Source: Chloroflexota bacterium
GTDB taxonomy: Bacteria > Chloroflexota > Dehalococcoidia > Dehalococcoidales > RBG-16-60-22
Length of the DNA: 6,958 nt
NCBI GenBank assembly: GCA_025358235.1
Contig: JANYKH010000206.1
Location: 1 to 6,958, forward strand
Direction: 5' to 3'
Shown here: one piece after another, positions 1-5,846 of the stretch
How the letters are laid out: the number at the start of each line of letters is the position of its first letter
Position numbering within the stretch: position 1 is the first letter of the stretch
Program-made: the position numbers and the translations under genes
Notes under the pieces: generated by a model
Seen by the model: the letters and a program-made list of their open reading frames with translations, nothing else
Database searches by the model: none
What the model was told of the DNA's origin: nothing

Positions 1-1
1 G

Positions 2-28
2 TTTAAAGTGCGCGCCGTGCTGGAATAG
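2..28 (+). CDS. gatC: GatC C-terminal end (partial, runs off the window's left edge)
   Basis: The first 28 bases contain an open frame reading FKVRAVLE followed by TAG at 26-28. GatC proteins usually end in a short beta-like tail of the form (F/Y)-(K/R)-V-P-x-(V/I)-L-(E/D), and gatC commonly sits directly upstream of gatA, so this is best read as the tail of GatC, the small subunit that stabilises GatA in the GatCAB amidotransferase. The gatA ribosome binding site (AGGA, 27-30) overlaps this stop codon, as expected for a coupled operon. Only eight residues are visible, so the call depends heavily on position. Confidence 0.65.
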   Translation, partial: FKVRAVLE

Positions 29-40
29 GAATAAAAGATC

Positions 41-1504
41 ATGACGAACCCCAATATAAAAGATCTGACGATTCACGAAGCCCACGATTTACTGAAATCG
101 AAAAAGATAAGCTCGGCGGAACTTACCGCGGCCTATCTGGATAATATCAAGGATAAAGACCCCAAAGTCCGCGCCATGGTTACCATCACTGGCGAACTGG
201 CGGCGGTTCAGGCTAAAAAAGCCGATGAACGTATCGCCAAAGGTGAAATCACCTCTCTAACCGGTATCCCCGGCCTTATTAAAGACAACATTGCCACTAA
301 AGGCGTCAAGACAACCTGCTCTTCCAAAATGCTAGAGAACTTCGTTCCCGTCTACGACGCCACGGTAATCAAAAAACTTAACGCCCAGGGCATGGTGATG
401 GTGGGCAAGGCCAACATGGACGAATTCGCCATGGGCTCATCCACCGAGAACTCCGCCCTGTTTACGACCCATAACCCCTGGGATCTCGCCAGAGTCCCCG
501 GCGGCAGCAGCGGCGGTTCCGCAGCGGCAGTCGCGGCAGGCGAAACAGTTTTTGCCCTCGGTTCAGACACGGGCGGCAGCATCCGTCAGCCGGCAGGGTT
601 TTGCGGTATCGTGGGACTAAAGCCCACCTATGGCATGGTCTCCCGTTTCGGTCTGGTGGCTTTCGCCAGTTCATTGGACCAAATCGGTCCGCTTACGCGC
701 GATGTCACGGACTGCGCCCTGGTCATGAATGCCATCGCCGGGCATGATCCCAAAGACTCCACGTCATCCCCCACCACCCCTCCCGATTTCACCAAGACGC
801 TGGGACAATCCGTCAAAGGTCTGCGCGTCGGCATTCCTAAAGAATACTTCGTTGAAGGGATGCAGCCGGAAGTGAAAGCCGTCATGAAAGCGGCAATAGC
901 CAAACTGGAAGAACTCGGGGCGAAAATCGATTGGGAAGTATCCCTGCCTCACACGATGCATTCTCTGGCAGTTTATTACATTCTGGCCCCGTCCGAAGCT
1001 TCTGCCAACCTGGCGCGGTATGACGGTGTGAAATACGGCTTCTCCTACAAAGGCGATACGATGTGGGAAAGCATGGAACAAACTCGCGAGATTGGCTTCG
1101 GACCGGAAGTAAAACGGAGGATCATGCTGGGCACGCACGCCCTGTCCTCCGGTTATTACGACGCTTTTTACCTGAAGGCACAGAAGGTACGCACTATCAT
1201 CCGCCGCGAATTTGATGCGGCTTTTGAAAAATACGATATTCTCGTTACCCCCACCTCCCCCACCATCCCTTTTAAAATTGGAGAAAAGACGGCCGATCCT
1301 GTGCAAATGTATTTGAGCGATGTATGCACCCTGCCCATCAACATCGCCGGCTTACCTGCCATTTCAATCCCCGCCGGGTTCGCTGCCGGACTGCCGGTAG
1401 GCATGCAGATGATCGGCAAGCCCTTCTCGGAGCCCACGCTCCTTAAGGCTGCTCACGCTTACGAGCAGGCCACGGACTGGCATAAACGAAGGCCCGTCCT
1501 TTAA
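41..1504 (+). CDS. gatA: Aspartyl/glutamyl-tRNA(Asn/Gln) amidotransferase subunit A
   Basis: GatA hydrolyses glutamine and supplies ammonia to GatB, which amidates mischarged Glu-tRNA(Gln) or Asp-tRNA(Asn) in the cytoplasm. The 487-residue product is the normal length for GatA (about 485). The amidase-signature Ser-cisSer-Lys triad is intact: K81 in [10 protein letters not shown]156 in the GGSSGGS motif (154-160), and S180 in [11 protein letters not shown]. The conserved stretch [20 protein letters not shown] follows at about 189-208. The ATG at 41 is preceded by AGGA at 27-30 with a 10-nt spacer, and the N-terminus gives the usual helix before the amidase core. It follows the probable gatC tail by 12 nt, so the two are presumably one transcript. 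No gatB is visible here; it may lie elsewhere, and downstream come two unrelated small genes. The sequence does not show whether the enzyme serves Gln-tRNA, Asn-tRNA or both. Confidence 0.97.
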   Translation: MTNPNIKDLTIHEAHDLLKSKKISSAELTAAYLDNIKDKDPKVRAMVTITGELAAVQAKKADERIAKGEITSLTGIPGLIKDNIATKGVKTTCSSKMLENFVPVYDATVIKKLNAQGMVMVGKANMDEFAMGSSTENSALFTTHNPWDLARVPGGSSGGSAAAVAAGETVFALGSDTGGSIRQPAGFCGIVGLKPTYGMVSRFGLVAFASSLDQIGPLTRDVTDCALVMNAIAGHDPKDSTSSPTTPPDFTKTLGQSVKGLRVGIPKEYFVEGMQPEVKAVMKAAIAKLEELGAKIDWEVSLPHTMHSLAVYYILAPSEASANLARYDGVKYGFSYKGDTMWESMEQTREIGFGPEVKRRIMLGTHALSSGYYDAFYLKAQKVRTIIRREFDAAFEKYDILVTPTSPTIPFKIGEKTADPVQMYLSDVCTLPINIAGLPAISIPAGFAAGLPVGMQMIGKPFSEPTLLKAAHAYEQATDWHKRRPVL

Positions 1505-1530
1505 ACTAAAAATCTTATCGAAGTGGATTT

Positions 1531-1983
1531 ATGTCAAACTGGTATAAAACGGTAGAACAACATATCGACCGGCAGCGGCCTGAGTTTACTGAAAAAGAAC
1601 AGACCGCGCATAAACTTGACCTGTTCCTGAGAGCTGCAATTCGCATCGACGAGTTTGCATCGGAATGCGAGAAATGCCATGCGATTCAGGCAGAGATGCT
1701 TAAAACCGCCAAGACCATTAACCTGGTCCGCACGGAAAAGGCCGCCCAGAAAGAATCCAAACGCATCCGCAACCTGGCGCTGGGCCATCTCCGCAAAAAG
1801 CACGGCCTCAGCCATCCGATGGAAAACCGTCTCCTCTGGGGATGTTTCGGCATGGCTTTCGGCGCCAGCATCGGCCTGACCTATAACCAATACATCCCCG
1901 GCATCATTGTCGGCGGGGTGGTGGGCACGGTGGGCGGCATTTTACGGGACCGCCAGATGGCCAAACAGGGCAGGACTATTTAG
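1531..1983 (+). CDS. Uncharacterised membrane-hairpin protein with a CxxC/HxxxxH motif, paralogue A
   Basis: I do not recognise a named family. The 150-residue product has a charged, mostly helical N-terminal half and a hydrophobic C-terminal end. C46 and C49 (CEKC) and H86 and H91 (HLRKKH) form a C-x2-C-x36-H-x4-H pattern that could bind a metal such as zinc. Two glycine-rich hydrophobic segments follow, about 101-118 and 122-138, separated by a short turn (NQYIP) and resembling a membrane hairpin with glycine-zipper packing. The protein ends in a basic tail, DRQMAKQGRTI. The gene starts 26 nt after gatA with only a weak Shine-Dalgarno (AAGTGG), so it probably rides on the gatCA transcript. 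The next gene is a diverged paralogue with the same motif spacing and the same kind of tail, which supports both being real proteins. Function unknown; a cytoplasmic metal-binding head on a membrane anchor is inference. Confidence 0.85.
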   Translation: MSNWYKTVEQHIDRQRPEFTEKEQTAHKLDLFLRAAIRIDEFASECEKCHAIQAEMLKTAKTINLVRTEKAAQKESKRIRNLALGHLRKKHGLSHPMENRLLWGCFGMAFGASIGLTYNQYIPGIIVGGVVGTVGGILRDRQMAKQGRTI

Positions 1984-1987
1984 TTCG

Positions 1988-2458
1988 ATGATTAACCCGG
2001 CGTTCACCGCGCTGACCGCAGAAATAGCTGCGTACGAGGCCAAACTCACCCCCAAAGAAGCGGCTAAATACCGAATTGCTCTGCTGGGAAGGGTCGTCGA
2101 ACGCACCGCAGGGTTCAGCCCGGACTGTGAAGAATGCCGGGCGTCAGACGCCCAGCTAAAACTCGTTGTAGACAGCCTTGCCAAAAGCCCCGTGACGCCC
2201 CAGGCTTTAAAAGCCTATAGAAAAGGCATCGACCGGCGGGTACTCCACCTGCGCAAGGTTCACAAATTAGCCTCTGACGGCGAAAATACATCACTGTTTA
2301 TTGGTATCGGGGTGGCGCTGGGGTTAGCCGTATCTACTCTGCTTAACGCGCAGCCCGTATACAGTGTCGCCATCGGCATGGCGATAGGGCTGGTGGTGGG
2401 CGGGGCGGCAGGAATGTGGCTGGATGCCCGCGCGAGGAAACAGGGCCGCGTAATCTAG
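1988..2458 (+). CDS. Uncharacterised membrane-hairpin protein with a CxxC/HxxxxH motif, paralogue B
   Basis: The 156-residue product is a diverged tandem copy of the preceding gene. C47 and C50 (CEEC), then H87 and H92 (HLRKVH), give exactly the same C-x2-C-x36-H-x4-H spacing. Two hydrophobic segments follow, about 102-119 and 124-144, the second rich in glycine (IGLVVGGAAG), and the tail DARARKQGRVI matches DRQMAKQGRTI of its partner. The frame is open upstream to an ATG at 1907, but that would overlap the previous gene's membrane segment by about 77 nt. The ATG at 1988 lies 4 nt after the previous stop and keeps the N-terminus aligned with the paralogue, so I prefer it. Its Shine-Dalgarno (AGGA, 1972-1975) is 12 nt away, rather distant, so translation may be coupled. 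The TAG stop overlaps the stop of the convergent gene by 4 bp. Function unknown. Confidence 0.83.
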   Translation: MINPAFTALTAEIAAYEAKLTPKEAAKYRIALLGRVVERTAGFSPDCEECRASDAQLKLVVDSLAKSPVTPQALKAYRKGIDRRVLHLRKVHKLASDGENTSLFIGIGVALGLAVSTLLNAQPVYSVAIGMAIGLVVGGAAGMWLDARARKQGRVI

Positions 2459-3990
2459 CGAAAGAGCGGCGCCACCAGTATATCGGTAGGGGCGTGATCG
2501 TCCGTCAGCAAAATCGGGTGCCTGCCGGCCAGGTATTCGCTTACCCCGGCTTCATCTCGAATGTAAGCATTTGGCTTTGACCCATTTTTCGCGGCGAAAG
2601 TTTGAAAAGCGGACAGGTCTATCGGTTTGTCCGTCGCCGCGATAACGAACGTGCTCTTACCCACATTCTGCCAGATACCGCTGCCATTGATAAGATAAAC
2701 ATGCTTGAAGGTCTGACGCAGAGCAGAGATAAAAGATGGCATATACTCGCCCTGTTCGTAATCGTCGATGATGTTCACAAGGTAGACGCCGCCGGGGTTC
2801 ATATTCGCCTTCAGCAGGTCGTTAAACTCCAGGGTGGTGAGGTGGAAGGGGGTGGAAGCGTCGTTGAAAACATCGCCGAGGATGATATCGTAGCCCAGCT
2901 GGTCTTTTCTCTCGATAAGGAATTGGCGGGCGTCCTCGTTATGGGTGATAATACGCGTGTCTTCCGGCAAGCCCAGTTCCCGGTGGGCGATTTCCGTGAC
3001 GAACGGGTCAATCTCGACAACTTCGTTGCGGCTGGCGGGATAGACGGTATCCATGTACCGGGGGAAGGAATAGCCGCCGCCGCCCAGGTGGAGCAGGCGG
3101 GGGGAAGGATTATTCTGGATAGTGTAGGCGGAGACCTCCACGAACATTCGTAAATATTCATATTTTAGATAATATGGATCGCCGACTTTGACATAGCTGT
3201 GAATCAGGTGGTCCAGCGCCAGAACCTTGATGCCATCTTCGTCAAAAACCCGGATGGCATAGTAGTTCGATTCTTTGGTGAAGGCCTCTTCCCAGTTTTG
3301 CCGGTATTGAAAAAGACCGAATGAACTACCGATGACGACGATGATGGCGGCCCAGGTGAGGATGTGTTTAAAGTCCGGATGCCAGCGGTCTTTGACCTTC
3401 CAGGAAAACCAGGCCAGAATGCCCGTCAGTATCAAAAGCGCCGCGACCAGCCAGACGATCGTGCGGGTGCCGAACCAGAGGATGAAAAAATAGCCAGTCA
3501 TAAATGTACCCACGATTGAGCCGACGGTAGAAACGGCATAGATCGTGCCCACCACCCCACCCGTCCGCCCCAGATCCGCCAGAGTAAGTTTAATCACCAG
3601 CGGCGAGACCATGCTCAGGATAACGGCGGGCAACAAGAAAGTGATGCCGATGCGGGTGATCAGGCGGAGGATAAGAGGCAGGTCGTTGATCCAACCGGCG
3701 TAGCCGGTCATTTTCATAAAGGGCAGAATAGCAATGGTGGCTAAGGCTCCGGCGAGGAATATGGCAGTGAGGAGCGCCGGCGAGGCATGGCGGTCCGCCA
3801 GTTTGCCGCCGAGGTAGTTGCCAAGGGCGATGCCGCCTAGAATAATGCCGATGATACTGGTCCAGGTGTAGAGTGAGACTCCAATAAAAGGGGCCAGAAT
3901 GCGCGAGGCGATAAGCTCGATGACCATGACGCCGAAGCTGCTGCAAAAAACGATGAGGCTGGCACGCCAAATTGCGGGTATACGGCCCAT
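2455..3990 (-). CDS. Multi-span membrane protein fused to a spermidine-synthase-like domain
   Basis: This 511-residue protein has two parts. Residues 1 to about 230 carry roughly seven hydrophobic segments (about 10-30, 42-62, 72-90, 107-135, 145-170, 176-196, 209-228), as in the fused MFS/spermidine-synthase family. Residues 240-511 form a Rossmann-type spermidine-synthase fold: nucleotide-binding loop HLGGGGYSFPR (301-311), acidic strand end EVVEIDP (323-329), NEDAR (351-355), YDIILGDVFND (367-377), and the family tail LTDDHAPTDILVAPLF. Canonical polyamine-site motifs are altered: the DE-x-x-YHE region reads DPYYLKYEY, and DSSDPxGPA reads GDVFNDASTPFHLTT. True spermidine synthase activity is therefore doubtful and the substrate unknown; a membrane-bound aminopropyl- or methyl-transferase is possible. 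The ATG at 3990 is preceded by GGAGGTG (3993-3999), slightly close at about 4 nt. The gene is monocistronic by layout, divergent from folP and convergent with the paralogue pair. Confidence 0.9.
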   Translation of the reverse strand: MGRIPAIWRASLIVFCSSFGVMVIELIASRILAPFIGVSLYTWTSIIGIILGGIALGNYLGGKLADRHASPALLTAIFLAGALATIAILPFMKMTGYAGWINDLPLILRLITRIGITFLLPAVILSMVSPLVIKLTLADLGRTGGVVGTIYAVSTVGSIVGTFMTGYFFILWFGTRTIVWLVAALLILTGILAWFSWKVKDRWHPDFKHILTWAAIIVVIGSSFGLFQYRQNWEEAFTKESNYYAIRVFDEDGIKVLALDHLIHSYVKVGDPYYLKYEYLRMFVEVSAYTIQNNPSPRLLHLGGGGYSFPRYMDTVYPASRNEVVEIDPFVTEIAHRELGLPEDTRIITHNEDARQFLIERKDQLGYDIILGDVFNDASTPFHLTTLEFNDLLKANMNPGGVYLVNIIDDYEQGEYMPSFISALRQTFKHVYLINGSGIWQNVGKSTFVIAATDKPIDLSAFQTFAAKNGSKPNAYIRDEAGVSEYLAGRHPILLTDDHAPTDILVAPLFR

Positions 3991-4000
3991 GGCACCTCCG

Positions 4001-4015
4001 GGAAATCAGATTTCC
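4001..4015. repeat. Perfect 15-nt palindrome (7+1+7) at the start of the membrane/spermidine-synthase-like gene's transcript
   Basis: The sequence GGAAATC-A-GATTTCC is a perfect inverted repeat with a single central base. It lies between the predicted -10 box (4017-4022) and the Shine-Dalgarno (3993-3999) of the minus-strand gene, so it covers the expected transcription start near 4010. As DNA it has the size and position of a repressor operator. As RNA it could fold into a 5-bp stem with a 5-nt loop at the extreme 5' end. Which of these applies, if either, cannot be decided from the sequence. Confidence 0.45.
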
Positions 4016-4016
4016 T

Positions 4017-4046
4017 ATTGTGCTGACTTGGGGACGGGGATGTCAA
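4017..4046 (-). promoter_or_regulatory. Sigma-70-type promoter of the membrane/spermidine-synthase-like gene
   Basis: Reading the minus strand, a perfect TTGACA -35 box (4041-4046) is followed after 18 nt by CACAAT (4017-4022, four of six matches to TATAAT). The predicted start near 4010 would leave a leader of about 20 nt containing the GGAGGTG ribosome binding site. The -35 is strong and the -10 moderate. Confidence 0.5.
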
Positions 4047-4111
4047 GAGGTCAGGCCGGGCCATATTCTCACATGGGTTAGGATGACGACATTTCTTCCC
4101 TCCCCCCGAGA

Positions 4112-4120
4112 TGCTAGAAT
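4112..4120 (+). promoter_or_regulatory. Extended -10 promoter for the folate operon
   Basis: TGC-TAGAAT is an extended -10 element (TGn plus a five-of-six -10 box). The region expected for the -35 box, TTTCTT at 4092-4097, is poor, as is typical where an extended -10 compensates. Exactly 7 nt after the box is an ATG (4128), so transcription would begin at or next to that codon. The in-frame ATG at 4143, with its own Shine-Dalgarno, would then have a leader of about 15 nt. The same geometry is seen at the Trm112-like gene. Confidence 0.5.
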
Positions 4121-4142
4121 ATTCAACATGAGGAATAACAGC

Positions 4143-4997
4143 ATGCCTGATTGTCCACCGCCCACCACCTGTGGCCGGACCGTTTTTAAATGGGGCGAGC
4201 GCACCTACATCATGGGCATCGTGAACATGAGCCCGGACTCGTTTTCCGGGGACGGCATCGGGAACAATGTGGAAACCGCTCTGGCACAGGCCCGGCAAAT
4301 GGTGGCGGAGGGGGCGGACATCATCGATGTGGGGGGAGAATCCACCCGACCCGGCACCCAGCCTCACGCTGATATACAGGATGAACTCAGGCTGGTTATC
4401 CCGTTCATTGAAAAACTGTCCGGAGAAATCCCCGTCCCCATCAGTATCGATACTTACAAGTCCGGTGTGGCATCAGCCGCTTTGGCCGCCGGAGCCTCCA
4501 TGATCAACGACATCTGGGGGTTGAAGAAAGACCCTAAAATAGCAGGGCTAGCGGCGAAAGCCGGCGTCCCGGTAATTCTGATGAGCAACCAGCGGGATAA
4601 ACCCTGCGAGGGCGATATCATGGCGGAGGTTGTTCTTGATCTCGCTTCCAGTATCGATATCGCATTAAAAGCCGGTATCAAACGGGACAACATCATCATC
4701 GATCCGGGCATCGGCTTCGGCAAAAAGGTTGAGCAAAACTTGGAAATTATTCGGCGGTTAAATGAGTTGGCAATACTGGGCAAACCCATTTTGCTGGCCA
4801 CTTCCCGGAAATCGACCATCGGGATGGTGCTGGACTTACCTGCCGAAGACCGTCTGGAAGGCACCGCGGCAACTATCGCGATAGGCATCCTCAACGGTGC
4901 GCACATGGTACGCGTCCATGACGTCAAAGAAATGGCGCGGGTGGCCCGCATGACTGATGCCATACTGGGGAGGCCGGTTTGGCAGCGGCCCATATAG
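4143..4997 (+). CDS. folP: Dihydropteroate synthase
   Basis: FolP condenses 6-hydroxymethyl-7,8-dihydropterin pyrophosphate with p-aminobenzoate to give 7,8-dihydropteroate. The 284-residue TIM-barrel protein has the family signatures in order: GIVNMSPDSFSGDG (25-38, usually NVTPDSFSDGG), DIIDVGGESTRPG (59-71), SIDT (101-104), INDIWG (121-126), IDPGIGFGK (186-194), TSRKSTIG (220-227) and RVHDV (257-261). Likely ligand residues are N28, D103, N122, D187, K223, R257 and H259. The loop that usually reads LMHMRG is LMSNQR (146-151), a local departure. I chose the ATG at 4143 because GAGGA (4130-4134) sits 8 nt upstream. An in-frame ATG at 4128 (289 aa) lacks a Shine-Dalgarno but lies 7 nt after a -10 box and could be a leaderless start. 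The frame's further upstream extension runs through the divergent promoter and is not real. The 3' end overlaps folK by 19 nt. Confidence 0.95.
   Translation: MPDCPPPTTCGRTVFKWGERTYIMGIVNMSPDSFSGDGIGNNVETALAQARQMVAEGADIIDVGGESTRPGTQPHADIQDELRLVIPFIEKLSGEIPVPISIDTYKSGVASAALAAGASMINDIWGLKKDPKIAGLAAKAGVPVILMSNQRDKPCEGDIMAEVVLDLASSIDIALKAGIKRDNIIIDPGIGFGKKVEQNLEIIRRLNELAILGKPILLATSRKSTIGMVLDLPAEDRLEGTAATIAIGILNGAHMVRVHDVKEMARVARMTDAILGRPVWQRPI
4967..4973 (+). promoter_or_regulatory. Ribosome binding site inside the folP end that fixes the folK TTG start
   Basis: GGGGAGG lies 5 nt before a TTG codon at 4979 within the last codons of folP. It is one of the best Shine-Dalgarno matches in the window and decides the non-ATG start of folK. 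There is no ATG nearby that would keep the conserved N-terminal AYLSLGSNIGD intact. Confidence 0.7.
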
Positions 4998-5485
4998 CTT
5001 ATCTCAGCCTCGGCTCCAACATCGGCGATAGGAAACAGAACCTGGACCGCGCGCTGGAAATCTTGGGCCGAAGTCTGGTAATACAAAAAGTCTCTTCAAT
5101 TTACGACACCGAGGCGGTGACGGAGGATGTTCAACCCCGCTTCCTCAACCTCGCCTGCCGGGTCAGAACCGCGCTCAACCCGGAGCAGCTGCTTTCTTTA
5201 GCCAAATCCATCGAGCAAGAAATGGGCCCGCATGAACATGATCGACCTAGGATTATCGATATCGATATTTTGCTTTACGACCAGCTTATGATGAAAACCG
5301 CGGACCTTGTTATCCCCCACCCCCGCATGGCCGAACGCGCTTTTGTGCTCGCGCCGCTGGCAGAAATCGCCCCTGAGATCAAATATCCGGGCACAACTGA
5401 GACAATATCCAGCCTTTTTGCGAAGGTAAAAGATAAACACGAAGTGCGCCGGTGGCAGCCGGACCGGGAGGATACAAATGTTTGA
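4979..5485 (+). CDS. folK: 2-amino-4-hydroxy-6-hydroxymethyldihydropteridine pyrophosphokinase (HPPK)
   Basis: FolK transfers pyrophosphate from ATP to 6-hydroxymethyl-7,8-dihydropterin, producing the substrate of the folP product encoded just upstream. The 168-residue protein is close to the usual bacterial length of about 160. Family features are the N-terminal AYLSLGSNIGDR (7-18), the region FLNLAC (55-60), the HPPK signature RPRIIDIDILLYD (89-101) with magnesium-binding D94 and D96, and IPHPRMAERAFVLAPLAEI (112-130). It starts at TTG with a strong GGGGAGG at 5-nt spacing, overlaps folP by 19 nt and overlaps the next gene by 8 nt, so translation of the three genes is probably coupled. There is no folB (dihydroneopterin aldolase) domain fused to it or lying between it and folP, although folB often accompanies these genes. 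Confidence 0.96.
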   Translation: MAAAHIAYLSLGSNIGDRKQNLDRALEILGRSLVIQKVSSIYDTEAVTEDVQPRFLNLACRVRTALNPEQLLSLAKSIEQEMGPHEHDRPRIIDIDILLYDQLMMKTADLVIPHPRMAERAFVLAPLAEIAPEIKYPGTTETISSLFAKVKDKHEVRRWQPDREDTNV

Positions 5486-5846
5486 AATTATGGTGGAAAC
5501 CCACATCGATGCCGCCCATGCTCTGCGCGGCTATAAAGGCAAATGTGAAAACATGCATGGCCACCGTTTTAAAATCGTCGCACGGGCTTCCGGAAAAAAG
5601 CTGAACGATATAGGCATCGTGTATGATTTCGCGGATTTTAAAAAAGATCTGAATGATGCTATAGAGGGGCTGGACCACGTCTATCTCAATGAAATCCCGG
5701 CCTTTCAGACAGACAATCCATCTTCAGAGAATATCGCTTTACTGATATACAACCGTCTGGCGGGCAAAATGAAAGCCGGGTTGAAGTTGGACGCCGTCGA
5801 AGTCTGGGAATCCCCGTTTACGGCGGTGACTTACCGCCCGGACTAA
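5478..5846 (+). CDS. PTPS-family enzyme, predicted PTPS-III or dual PTPS-I/III (folB bypass)
   Basis: This 122-residue tunnelling-fold protein belongs to the 6-pyruvoyltetrahydropterin synthase/QueD family. Zinc ligands are H14 (DAAHAL), H27 and H29 (HGH). The active-site motif is CENMHGH: C23 is the usual nucleophile position and E24 directly follows it. Other family marks are VYDFADFK (48-55), the catalytic-type LDHVYLNE (65-72) and the pterin-anchoring VEVWES (107-112). QueD-type enzymes have Cys alone and make 6-carboxytetrahydropterin for queuosine. Family members in which Glu replaces or accompanies the Cys (PTPS-III) form 6-hydroxymethyl-7,8-dihydropterin from dihydroneopterin triphosphate and replace FolB, notably in folB-less Chloroflexi. 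The folP-folK context and lack of queC/queE nearby favour that role, and a dual queuosine role is possible. The ATG has GGGAGG (5466-5471) at 6 nt, and ATGTTTGA overlaps the folK stop. A routine annotation would probably call it queD. Confidence 0.9.
   Translation: MFEIMVETHIDAAHALRGYKGKCENMHGHRFKIVARASGKKLNDIGIVYDFADFKKDLNDAIEGLDHVYLNEIPAFQTDNPSSENIALLIYNRLAGKMKAGLKLDAVEVWESPFTAVTYRPD
5822..5838. terminator. GC-rich hairpin at a convergent gene junction, possible weak terminator
   Basis: GGCGGT-GACTT-ACCGCC forms a perfect 6-bp stem with a 5-nt loop. It sits in the last codons of the PTPS gene, 5 nt before its stop, and just beyond the stop of the convergent Trm112-like gene. An alternative stem pairs CCGCC (5834-5838) with GGCGG (5852-5856), enclosing both stop codons. 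No T-run follows on either strand, so intrinsic termination is not established. It may instead serve as a 3'-end stabiliser. Confidence 0.25.

Noticed and set aside
764..1306. 180-codon minus-strand open frame inside gatA
   Set aside because: It is a shadow of gatA, with low-complexity glycine and unusual His/Phe composition, no ribosome binding site and no family resemblance.
1907..1987. Upstream extension of paralogue B to ATG 1907
   Set aside because: It reads out of frame through the membrane segment of paralogue A, and the added residues have no match in the paralogue. ATG 1988 gives aligned N-termini.
2602..3153. 183-codon plus-strand open frame antisense to the spermidine-synthase-like domain
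   Set aside because: It lies wholly inside the minus-strand gene, whose protein matches a known fold with motifs in the right order. The antisense product has no recognisable domain and no good start signal.
3972..4142. Upstream extension of the folP frame to the ATG at 3972
   Set aside because: It would overlap the divergent gene's start, ribosome binding site and promoter, and adds residues with no counterpart in dihydropteroate synthases.
3837..4367. 176-codon minus-strand open frame spanning the divergent promoter region
   Set aside because: It crosses the folP start, both divergent promoters and the membrane gene start. Its composition is not protein-like for this genome.
5198..5678. 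Two minus-strand open frames (102 and 99 codons) under folK and the PTPS gene
   Set aside because: Both are shadows of well-supported plus-strand enzymes with intact motifs.
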